This document shows positions 16,457-24,826 of a stretch of DNA of 64,000 nucleotides, in pieces. Positions within the stretch are counted from its first letter, which is position 1. Each line of letters opens with the position of its first letter. A program made the translations under genes and the position numbers. The stretch is from Streptomyces sp. SCSIO 30461 (GTDB lineage: Bacteria; Actinomycetota; Actinomycetes; Streptomycetales; Streptomycetaceae). The stretch is taken from contig NZ_CP146101.1 of assembly GCF_037023745.1 (NCBI RefSeq), forward strand, positions 3,278,001-3,342,000, given 5' to 3'. Under the pieces are notes generated by a model. The model ran no database searches, was not told where the DNA came from, and was given only the letters and a program-made list of their open reading frames with translations.

Positions 16457-17665
16457 CTATCGGCGGATCAGGGGCAGGGCGGCCAGGCCGCGCATGACGC
16501 GGGCCGGTCTCCAGGGCAGTTCGGCGGCGGGCTTGGCCGGCCTTACCGGACCGAGGCGTTGCAGCAGCAGAGGGAAGGCGATCGCCCCTTCGAGTCGGGC
16601 GAGGGCAGCACCGATGCAGAAGTGCGGCCCGTACCCGAACGCGAGGTGCTCGTTCGGTGTTCGCCCCAGGTCGAGGCGGTCGGGATCCTTGAACCGCTCC
16701 TCGTCCCGGTTGGCCGACCCGATGAGCAGGCTCACGATGTCGCCGGCACTGATCGTGTGCCCGTGCAGCTCGATGGGTGCCGCCGCGCAACGGAATGTCG
16801 CGTCGCGCACGGGCGAGTCATAGCGCAGCAGTTCCTCGACCGCGGTGGTGACCAGGCGCGGGCCCTGATCGTCTGAGGCCAGGCGCTGGGCTTCGTCGGG
16901 GTGGCCGAGGAGGGCGAGCATCCCGTTCCCGATCAGGTTCATGGTGGTGTCGTGCCCGACCAGCAGGAGCAGATAGGCCGTCGAGCGCAGTTCCTCTTCG
17001 CTCATCACTCCGCTCGCGTCACCCGCGCGCACCAGAGCGCCCAGCAGGTCGACCCCGGCCACTTCGCTTCCGGCCCGTTTCGCGGCGACGAGGTCGTCGA
17101 GCAGACGGTGCAGGTCCGTCTCGGCACCAGCCGGGTCCACGGGCACGCCGGGGCTGATGGTCGCCATCAGCGTCTCCCGGGTGGCCACCGTGTCGAGGTG
17201 CTCGGGGACACCGAGGATCGCGCAGATCATCCGGAATGTCAGCGGGGCTGCGAACTCCGCGATCAGATCGATGTGCAGGCTGTGCTCGACACGGTCCAGC
17301 AGACGGTGTGCCACCTCGGCGATCAGGGGTTCGAGCAGCGCGATCCGGCGCGGCACGAACGCGGAGTTCACCAGTGTCCGCAGTCGCGTGTGATCAGGCG
17401 GGTCGGCATGGACCAGGTGACGGTTGAGGCCGGCCGGCCCAGGGACGTACCCGGGAACCCGAGCCGGGTCCTTGCTCAACCGCGTATCGGTCAGCAGCGC
17501 CCGTACGTCCTCGTAACGGGAGACCTGCCAGACGGCGGGCTGGCCGGGGCGCCGCACGACGTGGGCTGGTGCGTGCCGCCTCAGCCAGGCGAAGTACGGG
17601 TAGGGATCACACCACCGGGCCGCCGACAATGCGGCCGGCTGATCTGCGGAAGTAGGGGCGGACAC
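16457..17665 (-). CDS. Cytochrome P450 (CYP105/107-like, class I)
   Basis: 402 residues from GTG 17665 with a GGAGAA ribosome site; the frame is open further out but without homology. Canonical motifs are intact: I-helix LLLVGHDTTMNLIGNG, K-helix EELLR (ExxR), PERF-like region RFKDPDRLDLGR, and heme loop FGYGPHFCIGAALARLE with the axial Cys. It needs ferredoxin and reductase partners, which are not in the window. It is upstream of the crotonase gene and lies outside the peptide cluster proper. The substrate is unknown. Confidence 0.93.
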   Translation of the reverse strand: MSAPTSADQPAALSAARWCDPYPYFAWLRRHAPAHVVRRPGQPAVWQVSRYEDVRALLTDTRLSKDPARVPGYVPGPAGLNRHLVHADPPDHTRLRTLVNSAFVPRRIALLEPLIAEVAHRLLDRVEHSLHIDLIAEFAAPLTFRMICAILGVPEHLDTVATRETLMATISPGVPVDPAGAETDLHRLLDDLVAAKRAGSEVAGVDLLGALVRAGDASGVMSEEELRSTAYLLLLVGHDTTMNLIGNGMLALLGHPDEAQRLASDDQGPRLVTTAVEELLRYDSPVRDATFRCAAAPIELHGHTISAGDIVSLLIGSANRDEERFKDPDRLDLGRTPNEHLAFGYGPHFCIGAALARLEGAIAFPLLLQRLGPVRPAKPAAELPWRPARVMRGLAALPLIRR

Positions 17666-17967
17666 GGCTTCTCCGACTCGGACTGGTCGATGTGAACACC
17701 TCACCAACGAAGCCCCCCACCGGCGGATACGGCAGCACGCCGGCCCACCCGGCGCACACACCCGCAACCGGACGGACACCGGTGCTCCCAGCGCGTACAG
17801 CCGCGTTCCCGAGCGCTCCCGCGCCCACGGGCCGAGAGCGAACCTGCCGGGCGGGACGCACCCGTGGCATGTGTCTTCAGCCGGGCGGCAGGGCTCGCCG
17901 TCGGCCCTGCGATGGACCGGGCCACCTCTCGGGATCCGCCGCTGGATCCGTCGTCCGTACACGCGTC

Positions 17968-18153
17968 GCCGCGACCTTCGCGGCGCTCGGAGTGATCCCC
18001 CTGGCCTTCATGGTCCAGATCGCGTTCATCGTCGCGTTCGGCGTCCTCCTCGACACCCTGGTCGTACGGTCCCTCCTGGTGCCCGCGCTCGTCCGCGACC
18101 TGGGCCGGCGCGCCTGGCGGCCCGGACCGCTCAGTCGCCCTCCACGGTCTTGA
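17968..18153 (+). pseudogene. C-terminal fragment of an MMPL-family transporter
   Basis: About 57 codons in one frame encode the last transmembrane helices of an actinobacterial MMPL/RND exporter: AATFAALGVIPLAFMVQIAF, then VLLDTLVVRSLLVPAL, then DLGRRAWRP. The preceding sequence in that frame has no membrane character and no homology. The gene has therefore lost more than 90 percent of its length. It marks a deletion boundary at the left border of the peptide cluster. Confidence 0.8.
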
Positions 18154-18445
18154 ACGGCTCGTCGGCACGGTCCGCTTCGTCGGCCTGGCCATGGCGGTGA
18201 AGTCGCCCGCGCCCTGCTTCGGCACGCTGCTCAGCCCGCTCCGAACGGTTCGCCGCCCCTGATCGGCCCAGGCCGGTGGGGCGCGGGCCCAGAGGGGCAG
18301 AGAGGCAGGAGGGACAGGAGGGAGGGCCAGGGCCGCGAGCACCGCGGAGACACAGTGCGCTCGGTCTCCGGCCTGGCACGTTTCCGTGTCCCCGCCCTGC
18401 CCGTGCGCTCACCGCCCCCTCGGGCAGCCGGCGTGCGGCGTGGGT

Positions 18446-18485
18446 GCGTGAACGTGCGGTGATCGGCCGTTGATCGGCCGTAGAG
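18446..18485. promoter_or_regulatory. Four heptamers at 11-bp pitch upstream of the HTH-STAND regulator
   Basis: GCGTGAA (18446), CGGTGAT (18457), CGTTGAT (18468) and CGTAGAG (18479) start exactly 11 bp apart; the middle two are part of an 11-bp tandem duplication. On the other strand they read TTCACGC / ATCACCG / ATCAACG / CTCTACG. Such arrays are typical binding sites for SARP/AfsR proteins or for PhoP (PHO box). The array lies 138 bp before the regulator start. Confidence 0.55.
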
Positions 18486-18622
18486 CCGTGCCGTGGACCA
18501 TCGCAGCCAAGGGGAACACGGCTCGACGGTCATCGCCGGTCGCCGCCGCCCTCGGCGTGCCGTACGCCGCCCGGGCCCCGGGTCCCCAGTGCATTGGCCA
18601 ACGCATGGAAGGTGGACGAGGC

Positions 18623-19876
18623 ATGGACGGTTTTCAGCCGCTGCGGTCGACGGCGGGCTTCGGAGAGCTGCTCAGGATCCGGCGTGAACGGGTCGGTCTG
18701 ACCCAGCAGGTGCTCGCCGATCACGCGACCCTCAGCGTCCGCGCGATCCGGGACATGGAGAGCGGGCGGGTGCAGCGCCCCCGGCAGGAGACGGTCCGGC
18801 TGCTGGCCGACGCGCTGCGGCTCGAGGGCGGCATCCGGTCGAACTTCGAGGCGGCCGCACGCCGGCAGACGTTCGTCGAGGAGTCGCCCGACGAACCGAC
18901 CGCACCGCCTGCCGCCCGGGGTGCGATCGTCGGCCGGGAGCTGGAGGCCGAGGTCCTGACCGACGCACTCGCCGTGCACGGCGACCGGCTGGTCACGGTG
19001 GCCGGACTGGGCGGGGCCGGCAAGACCCGACTGGTGCTGGAGGTCGCACGACGGCTGCATCACGCGTCCCGGTGGTCGGTACGTTGGATCGACTGCGTCC
19101 GGCAGCCGGCCGCCGGACTCGAACGCCGCGCGGAGTTCGCCCGTGCGATCGGGGAGCGGCCCACCCTGCTGGTGCTGGACGGCGCCGACGCCGGAGTGGA
19201 CACGGTCCTGCTGGACGATCTGTTCCACCGTTGTCCCGGCTTGCGGGTGGTGATCACGGCCAGACTCCCGCAGCCGCTGCCCGGCGGCCAGGTGATCCCG
19301 CTCGCTCCGCTACCGACGCCTGGTCCTGAACTCGACCACGACCCGGTGGCACTGGCCGAGGTGGGGGCCGTGCGATTGCTGCTCTCGCACCTGAGACGGC
19401 TTCGCCCCGGCTACCGGATGGAGCCCGACGAGGCGCCCGCCATCGCCGCGCTCTGCCGCCAGCTCGACGGTCTGCCAGGGGCACTGGAATTCGCGGCGGG
19501 CTGGTCGACGGTGCTGTCCCCGCGCCAGTTGGTGGCGCAGCTGGCGGACGGTCCGTTCCAGCTGGCACCGCCGCCTGCCGGATACGGCGGCGGGGCGGAC
19601 GTGGGTGCGGCCCTGGGGGCCGCGCTGGACCGGCTGACGCTCGATCAGCGGGATCTGCTGGAGAGGCTCGCGGCCAGGCCGGGGGACTGGTCGGGGGAGG
19701 ATGCCGTCGAGCTGAGTGGACGACCGCCGCAGGAGGGTCTCGCGGCGGTGCACGAGCTGCTGGCGAGCGGGCTGATCCGCAGCGTCCCTGCCCGCGACGG
19801 TGTCCGTTTCACCGTGCTGAACCTCTGCCGGCGCCTGTGCGGGGGTGCGTACCCGGAACTCGCGGCGGCGAGCTGA
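18623..19876 (+). CDS. HTH (XRE-type) regulator with STAND/NB-ARC ATPase domain
   Basis: 417 residues from ATG 18623 (GGACGAGG ribosome site); an ATG at 18605 is a weaker choice. N-terminal helix-turn-helix: FGELLRIRRERVGLTQQVLA, then LSVRAIRDMESGRV, as in XRE proteins. A STAND ATPase follows with P-loop VAGLGGAGKTRLVLE, Walker B LLVLDGAD and the sensor-like VVITARLPQ. The usual C-terminal TPR or ligand-sensing array is missing, so it is short for the family and may be constitutively tuned or need a partner. It borders the cluster on the left and reads towards the glutamate mutase operon 195 bp away, so it is a likely pathway-specific regulator. Confidence 0.85.
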   Translation: MDGFQPLRSTAGFGELLRIRRERVGLTQQVLADHATLSVRAIRDMESGRVQRPRQETVRLLADALRLEGGIRSNFEAAARRQTFVEESPDEPTAPPAARGAIVGRELEAEVLTDALAVHGDRLVTVAGLGGAGKTRLVLEVARRLHHASRWSVRWIDCVRQPAAGLERRAEFARAIGERPTLLVLDGADAGVDTVLLDDLFHRCPGLRVVITARLPQPLPGGQVIPLAPLPTPGPELDHDPVALAEVGAVRLLLSHLRRLRPGYRMEPDEAPAIAALCRQLDGLPGALEFAAGWSTVLSPRQLVAQLADGPFQLAPPPAGYGGGADVGAALGAALDRLTLDQRDLLERLAARPGDWSGEDAVELSGRPPQEGLAAVHELLASGLIRSVPARDGVRFTVLNLCRRLCGGAYPELAAAS

Positions 19877-19912
19877 GCCCCTGCCGGAGGCTCGGTCCCG
19901 GGCTGCCGATAC

Positions 19913-19967
19913 TGCCCGAATCCTGCCGGGTGAGCTGCCGGTCCGGCGCCCGGATGCTCCCTAGCGT
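19913..19967 (+). promoter_or_regulatory. Cluster promoter P1 (TGCCG array) before the glutamate mutase operon
   Basis: TGCCC at 19913, TGCCG at 19924 and TGCCG at 19936 (pitch 11 then 12), then 21 bp, then -10 box TAGCGT at 19962-19967. Identical geometry occurs at 24731 and 39130. The third element overlaps the expected -35, as for activator-dependent promoters. Confidence 0.7.
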
Positions 19968-20071
19968 TCTGTCCACGGCCGGGCGAACCGGACACCCCTT
20001 CGCCCCGGACACCCGGAGTCCCCCCACTCCCCGGGACTCCCCACCATCTACCGACACAGAGGGTTTGCGCC

Positions 20072-20614
20072 GTGGAGCAGCATGCCGTGGAGCAGTACGG
20101 AAAGGCCGAGCCGGCCGGTCTGGACATCGTCGTGACGACCATGGCCTCGGACTCGCACACCTGGAATCTGGTCTTCCTCCAGTTGCTGCTGGAAGAGCTC
20201 GGACACCGGGTCACGAACCTGGGCGCGTGTGTACCGGACGAACTGCTGGTCGCCGAGTGCCGCCGGATCGAACCGGACCTGATCGTGCTGAGCAGTGTCA
20301 ACGGGCACGGATTCCACGACGGTCTGCGCGTGGTCGCCGCGCTGCGTGCCTGCCCTGAGCTGATCCGCACCCCGACCGTGATCGGCGGGAAGCTCGGAAT
20401 CGCGGGCTCCGGCTCCGGCTCCGGTGTCTCGGAACGGCAGCGGAAGCTGCTGACGGCAGGTTTCGACGGGGTCTTCGAAGAGGGCGGATCGGTAATGGAG
20501 TTCACGTCCTTCGTCGACTCGCTGTCTCCCGCGGCCAAGGCGCTGCCGCCCGGGTCGGGCTGCCTGCCCGACGGCCCTGAGGCGCTGACCGCGGAGTCGG
20601 GGGTGCTGCTGTGA
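20072..20614 (+). CDS. glmS: Glutamate mutase small subunit (B12-binding, MutS/GlmS type)
   Basis: 180 residues from GTG 20072; GTG 20087 is possible too. It has the cobalamin-binding fold: VVTTMASDSHTWNLVFLQ carries the DxH motif (normally DxHxxG, here DSHTWN) whose His replaces dimethylbenzimidazole as lower ligand. LELGHRV-like and VLSSVNGHGFHDG follow at the places of SxL and the GG region (VIGGKLGIAG). The C-terminal ~35 residues are an unrelated Gly/Pro tail. With the large subunit it interconverts L-glutamate and (2S,3S)-3-methylaspartate using adenosylcobalamin. It overlaps the next gene by GTGA, so the two subunits are translationally coupled. Confidence 0.88.
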   Translation: MEQHAVEQYGKAEPAGLDIVVTTMASDSHTWNLVFLQLLLEELGHRVTNLGACVPDELLVAECRRIEPDLIVLSSVNGHGFHDGLRVVAALRACPELIRTPTVIGGKLGIAGSGSGSGVSERQRKLLTAGFDGVFEEGGSVMEFTSFVDSLSPAAKALPPGSGCLPDGPEALTAESGVLL

Positions 20615-22098
20615 TCGGTTTCGGCGGTGGCACGAGCGAGGCGCTCACCGGCCGCCGTAACGCGCCCACCGTCCTGGCGTCCACCCCCACCGTCCTGGCG
20701 TCCGCCCCCGCCGTTCCGGAGTCCGGCTTCGGTGCCTTCGTCGCCCGAGCCCGGGCGGCCGGCACCCTCGTCGTCCAGCCCAGGATGGGCATGGCCGCCC
20801 CGCTGCTGATGCGCGACGGCCTGCTCGCCACCCGGAACGCGGACGCCGTCACCGTGGGCACCATCACGCTCGACAGCTACACCCGCACCGGCGACCTCGG
20901 GGCCGCGCGGCGCGCCCTCGCCGAGGGAGTCGGCCTGAATGGCTACCCGATCGCCACCCACCCCCCGGACACCACACGTGCCGTGCTGCGGGGCATCACG
21001 GACGCGCGGTTCCCGGTACAGGTCCGGCACGGCTCCGCGATGCCGGAGCACATCGTCCGCGCGCTGCTGGCGGTCGGCCTGGACGCCACCGAGGGCGGCC
21101 CGGTCTCGTACTGCCTGCCGTACAGCCGCACGCCGCTGCGTGAGGCGGTCGCCAACTGGCAGCGTTGCTGCGAACTGCTTTCCTCTGCCGCGCAGTTCGG
21201 TGCCGAACCGCACCTGGAGACATTCGGCGGCTGCCTGATGGGCCAACTCTGTCCACCGAGCCTGCTGATCGCGGTCAGTGTGCTGGAGGCGTTGTTCTTC
21301 CGACAGCACGGATTGCGTTCCCTTTCCCTCAGCTACGCCCAGCAGGCCGACCCGCGCCAGGACGAGGAGGCGCTCACCGTTCTCGGAAGGCTGGCCGCCG
21401 AACTGCTGCCGGATGTCGACCACCACGTCGTGCTCTACGCCTACATGGGCGTCTTCCCGCGCTCTCCCGGCGGCGCCCGGCTGCTACTGGAAGACGCGGC
21501 CCGGCTGGCGGTGCGGGCGGGCGCCGACCGGTTGATCGTCAAGACCACGGCCGAGGCGCACCGCATCCCGACGGTGGGCGAGAACGTCCTGGCGCTGGAG
21601 ACTGCCGCGGCCGCCGCGGCCGCCGAGCGCGCCGGGTCACCGCGGGCCGCCCTGTCGGGCACGCATGCCGGGGGCACCGGCATCGAGGACACCGGCATCG
21701 AGGCGGAGGCACGTGCCCTGATCGGTGCTGTGCTGGAGCTGGACGCGGACGTGGGCCGCGCGCTGGTCAAGGCCTTCGCGGCGGGCTACCTGGACGTCCC
21801 CTACTGCCTGCACCCGGACAACGCCGGACGGTCCCGCACCTCGATCGCGTCCGACGGCAGGCTGCGCTGGTCGAGCGTCGGGTCGATGCCGTTGGCCGTC
21901 CGCTCGGACGGAGGCCCGCGCCCCCCGATCCTCGGCTCCGCCGGGCTGCTCTCGGCGCTCTCCCACGTCCAGCGGGCCTACGACGCCCGCGCCGCCGCAC
22001 AGCCGGCCTTCGGCGCGGCCCCCGGCCTGCTGCCTCCGCCCGTACCGCCCCGCGCGACGACCACGCCACGACGAGAGTTGGGACTTACCACACCATGA
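20611..22098 (+). CDS. glmE: Glutamate mutase large subunit (MutE/GlmE type)
   Basis: 495 residues from GTG 20611, overlapping the small-subunit stop. After a variable ~40-residue leader the TIM-barrel begins: LVVQPRMGMA, GTITLDSYTRTGDL, then LNGYPIATHPPDTTRAVLRG, VQVRHGSAMPEHIV, GGPVSYCLPYSRTPLREAV, and FGGCLMGQLCPPSLLIA. These correspond to the substrate arginines and Glu pocket of glutamate mutase. VKTTAEAHRIPTVGEN and CLHPDNAGRSRTSIASDG are also family blocks. In lipopeptide clusters such as friulimicin this enzyme makes 3-methylaspartate for the NRPS, and the same use is likely here. It overlaps the next gene by ATGA. Confidence 0.9.
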   Translation: MIGFGGGTSEALTGRRNAPTVLASTPTVLASAPAVPESGFGAFVARARAAGTLVVQPRMGMAAPLLMRDGLLATRNADAVTVGTITLDSYTRTGDLGAARRALAEGVGLNGYPIATHPPDTTRAVLRGITDARFPVQVRHGSAMPEHIVRALLAVGLDATEGGPVSYCLPYSRTPLREAVANWQRCCELLSSAAQFGAEPHLETFGGCLMGQLCPPSLLIAVSVLEALFFRQHGLRSLSLSYAQQADPRQDEEALTVLGRLAAELLPDVDHHVVLYAYMGVFPRSPGGARLLLEDAARLAVRAGADRLIVKTTAEAHRIPTVGENVLALETAAAAAAAERAGSPRAALSGTHAGGTGIEDTGIEAEARALIGAVLELDADVGRALVKAFAAGYLDVPYCLHPDNAGRSRTSIASDGRLRWSSVGSMPLAVRSDGGPRPPILGSAGLLSALSHVQRAYDARAAAQPAFGAAPGLLPPPVPPRATTTPRRELGLTTP

Positions 22099-23096
22099 CC
22101 ACCGACAGGCTCACTGCCTCCGTACCCCTCCCGGACCCCGGTCGCCACCTGACGGCGCCCGCCACCCGAAGCGCGCTCCGGATCCAGCACCAACTTCTGT
22201 CTGCTGCACGTGAGTTCCTGCACGAGCAGGGATTCACCGAGTTGCTTCCACCGATCATCGGACCGGTCACCGACCCCGGCTCGCGCGGCTCCAAGCAGGT
22301 CGACGTCGACTTCTACGGTCACCGCTACAAGCTGATGACAAGCGCGATCCTCTACAAGCAGGCATCCCTGCTGGCCTTCGACAAGATCTTCTGCATCGCC
22401 CCCAACGTCCGGCTGGAGCCGCTGGAGACCGCCGGCACCAGCCGCCACCTGGCCGAGTTCCATCAGCTCGACGTGGAGATGGCGGGTGCGACCCGGGATG
22501 ACGCCGTTCGCCTGGTCGAATGCCTGGTCGTGCGTATGGTCGACAGCGCGATACGTGAACTGCCCAAGGAATTCGCCGAACTCGGGCGTGACGTGGACGC
22601 GTTCGCCGAGCTGCTGAAGGGCTCGTTCGGCCGGATGCGGCACGCCGAGGCCGTCGCCGAACTACAGGGACTCGGGCATCCGCAGAGCCCGGACGCCGAA
22701 CTCGACTGGGCCGGTGAGGCACTGCTCTCCGCCCAGCGGGACCGCCCGTTCTTCGTCACCGACTACCCGAAGGGCTCGCGCGGATTCTACGACCGGGAGG
22801 ATCCCGAGCAGCCGGGCCTGCTGAAGAACTTCGACCTGATCGCGGCTGAGGGCTACGGCGAGTTGTGCAGCGGCAGCCAGCGCACCAACGACTACGCGGA
22901 GATCGTCACCCGGATGCGGGAGACCGGCGAGAACCCGCAGAAGTACCGCTGGTATCTGGACCTGGTCCGTGAAGGTGTACCCGGCAGCGCGGGCTTCGGC
23001 ATCGGAGTCGAACGGCTGACCCGCTACGTCGCCGGACTGGAAGCGGTCTGGCAGGCCAGTGCCTTCCCGAAGGTGGCCGGGGTGGTGTCGCCATGA
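22095..23096 (+). CDS. Asparaginyl-tRNA-synthetase-like catalytic core (no anticodon domain), putative amino-acid amidating or activating enzyme
   Basis: 333 residues from ATG 22095, overlapping glmE by ATGA. It is a class II aaRS core of the Asp/Asn group. Motif 1 region: AAREFLHEQGFTELLPPII. Motif 2: FCIAPNVRLEP...SRHLAEFHQLDVEMA. Motif 3: GFGIGVERLTRYV, with the ATP-binding Arg kept. The N-terminal OB-fold anticodon-binding domain of genuine AsnRS/AspRS (about 100 residues) is absent, so tRNA charging is unlikely. Archaeal relatives with the same truncation are asparagine synthetases: they make aspartyl-adenylate and release it with ammonia. Coupled to glutamate mutase, the simplest proposal is 3-methylaspartyl-AMP formation, giving 3-methylasparagine or loading a carrier. 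This is inference. Confidence 0.8.
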   Translation: MTTDRLTASVPLPDPGRHLTAPATRSALRIQHQLLSAAREFLHEQGFTELLPPIIGPVTDPGSRGSKQVDVDFYGHRYKLMTSAILYKQASLLAFDKIFCIAPNVRLEPLETAGTSRHLAEFHQLDVEMAGATRDDAVRLVECLVVRMVDSAIRELPKEFAELGRDVDAFAELLKGSFGRMRHAEAVAELQGLGHPQSPDAELDWAGEALLSAQRDRPFFVTDYPKGSRGFYDREDPEQPGLLKNFDLIAAEGYGELCSGSQRTNDYAEIVTRMRETGENPQKYRWYLDLVREGVPGSAGFGIGVERLTRYVAGLEAVWQASAFPKVAGVVSP

Positions 23097-24367
23097 GCGA
23101 TCTGTCGGCGCCGGGCTTCCCGGAGGAGGAGGTCCGGTGGCGTGCCCGGGTCGGTACGGCGGCGGCCTTCCCACCGCCCGGCGACTACGGCAGGGTCCTG
23201 TTCGGCGCGGAGCACCGGGAGGCCCGGCGCCCTGACGGCGAGCGGGACGCGCTCGACGCGGCACGGATCACGCCGCCGGTGTTCATGCCGCAGCGGCTCG
23301 CCCGGCTGATCGACCTCGGCCGCGAACCGGACTACCGGGACGTCGAACTCGGCACCGAAATAGGTGGGTTCACCTCCTCCCTGCCGCTGTACGTGTCCGC
23401 GCTCGGCTCCACCCGGGCGGCCGGTGGCGACCTCGGTCTCGCGCTCAGCCGACAGGCGGGCGCACTCGGAGTCCCCATGGTGATCGGGGAGAACATCGTC
23501 CCGGTCAACGGCTACGGCCGACTCGGCGAAGCTGCGGACCGGGCGCTGCTCGGCCGTCTTCGCGCCTATGGGGAGGAGTTGCCGGACGGACGGGGCGGTG
23601 TGGCCGTACAGCAGTCGACCGAGGACGCCGACGCCGAGGTGTGGAATCTCGTCTACAGCGACCCGGCCGCTCTGCCGCTGCTCGAATCAGGGCGTCTGGC
23701 TTTCGAGTTGAAGCTCGGCCAAGGGGCCAAGCCGGGTCTCGGCGGGATGACCGTGCTGGACGCGGAGGCAGCCGGACGGCTCGGTGACAGATACGGTCTT
23801 GACAACGTCTTCGGTGACGGCAGGGTGCTGCGCTCCAGCACTCCCGGCACCTTCACGGCGGAGATCCTGCGCCAGCAGATCCGGTTGATGCGCAACAACT
23901 TCCCCCGCGCCCGGATCTGGGTGAAGCTGCACCCCGGCCGGGACGTCGCCGATGCCGCTCGGGTGGCCACCGAGGCCGGAGCGGACGCAGTGACGGTGGA
24001 CGGCGCCGAAGGGGGCACCGGCTGGGCGCCGGGGATCTTCCCCGACCAGGTCGGGCTGCCGGTGGCAGAGTGCCTGCGTCGGCTGGCGGCGGCGGGGTCG
24101 CTGCCCTGCCTGTTGGTCTCCGGACGGATCTGGGAGGGCGGCCGTGCGGTGAAGAGCCTGGCGCTCGGCGCCCGCGCCGTGGGGCTGGGCAGAGCTGCAC
24201 TGCTCGCCGCGGCCGAGGACCCGCAGGCCGGGCTGATCCGCTTCGCGGAGTGCCTCGCGCTCGAACTCCGCTTGCTGATCAGTGCGCTCGGGAAATACGC
24301 ACCGACCGCATTGGACCGGGACGACATATGGTCCCCTGACTTTCCCGGAATAACCGTGACCGGCTGA
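23093..24367 (+). CDS. GltS-like FMN oxidoreductase (glutamate synthase FMN-domain family)
   Basis: 424 residues from ATG 23093, overlapping the previous stop (ATGA). The middle and C-terminal parts match the FMN/2-oxoglutarate domain of glutamate synthase: LKLGQGAKPGLGG, then VKLHPGRDVADAARVATEAG, then VDGAEGGTGWAPG and LALGARAVGLGRAALLA as FMN phosphate site. The glutaminase domain and the Fe-S cysteine cluster of GltB are missing, so it is a free-standing FMN enzyme. As last gene of the four-gene coupled operon it probably acts on the same methylaspartate-derived precursor, for example oxidation, or ammonia transfer for the AsnRS-like enzyme. Neither can be read from the sequence. Confidence 0.75.
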   Translation: MSDLSAPGFPEEEVRWRARVGTAAAFPPPGDYGRVLFGAEHREARRPDGERDALDAARITPPVFMPQRLARLIDLGREPDYRDVELGTEIGGFTSSLPLYVSALGSTRAAGGDLGLALSRQAGALGVPMVIGENIVPVNGYGRLGEAADRALLGRLRAYGEELPDGRGGVAVQQSTEDADAEVWNLVYSDPAALPLLESGRLAFELKLGQGAKPGLGGMTVLDAEAAGRLGDRYGLDNVFGDGRVLRSSTPGTFTAEILRQQIRLMRNNFPRARIWVKLHPGRDVADAARVATEAGADAVTVDGAEGGTGWAPGIFPDQVGLPVAECLRRLAAAGSLPCLLVSGRIWEGGRAVKSLALGARAVGLGRAALLAAAEDPQAGLIRFAECLALELRLLISALGKYAPTALDRDDIWSPDFPGITVTG

Positions 24368-24384
24368 CAAGGCACTACCGGCCC

Positions 24385-24562
24385 AGGGCGTGTTGCGAAA
24401 GTCCCTCCTGACCCGCGACGCCTGGCACGCACGCTCGCTGCGTTGTCGGAGTCATCCAAGTACGTCCAGTACGAGGATGATCCTCCGCCTTGCGATCGCA
24501 CGCACCAGACGCCGCAGGCCCCGCCCTGCGGGGCGGACGGAGCTACTTTCGCAACACGTCCT
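24385..24562. mobile_element. MITE-like element, 178 bp, with 18-bp terminal inverted repeats
   Basis: Left end 24385-24402 (AGGGCGTGTTGCGAAAGT) and right end 24545-24562 are inverted copies with 17 of 18 matches. The interior is an imperfect palindrome (GCCTGGCACGCACGCTCGC against CGATCGCACGCACCAGACGCC, many differences being G-U compatible), so the transcript would fold as one hairpin. There is no coding capacity and no clear target duplication. It lies between the GltS-like gene and the first NRPS gene. Related to the element at 3510-3697. Confidence 0.7.
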
Positions 24563-24730
24563 AAGCCGGTTCCCTAAGGGCTGTCCGCAATCCCGGTGGA
24601 TCGGCGTGCGGCGTCAGATGGATGGGGTCTCCCTTGGCCCTTGGCCCTTGAGCCCGCCGGGGCGTTCGAGCACATCCCGGCGGGCTGTACCGCTTTCCGT
24701 GACTTGCGCCGTTGGACCGGCAGTTGAAAC

Positions 24731-24785
24731 TGCCGACGGTCTTCCGGGCTTTCTGCCGATCGGCGCCGATACACCGCCATATTTT
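24731..24785 (+). promoter_or_regulatory. Cluster promoter P2 (TGCCG array) before the first NRPS gene
   Basis: TGCCG at 24731, TTCCG at 24742 and TGCCG at 24754 (pitch 11 then 12), 21 bp, then -10 box TATTTT at 24780-24785, 42 bp before the start codon. Same geometry as P1 and P3. The remainder of the 459-bp gap 24368-24826 holds only the MITE-like element. Confidence 0.7.
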
Positions 24786-24826
24786 CGAGACGACCACCCG
24801 CAGCGTCGTCAATTCATCGGGGTTGG

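Larger units (their letters stand above)
17666..18622. other. 957-bp gap: MMPL remnant and heptamer array only
   Basis: Apart from the MMPL pseudogene (17968-18153) and the repeat array at 18446-18485 no gene is seen. The stretch 18230-18445 is extremely G/A-rich on the + strand and reads like degraded coding DNA. Confidence 0.5.

Noticed and set aside
21165..22094. N-terminal 310 codons of a frame continuous with the AsnRS-like gene
   Set aside because: Overlaps glmE out of frame and is Arg/Pro-rich; the real start is ATG 22095 with an ATGA overlap.
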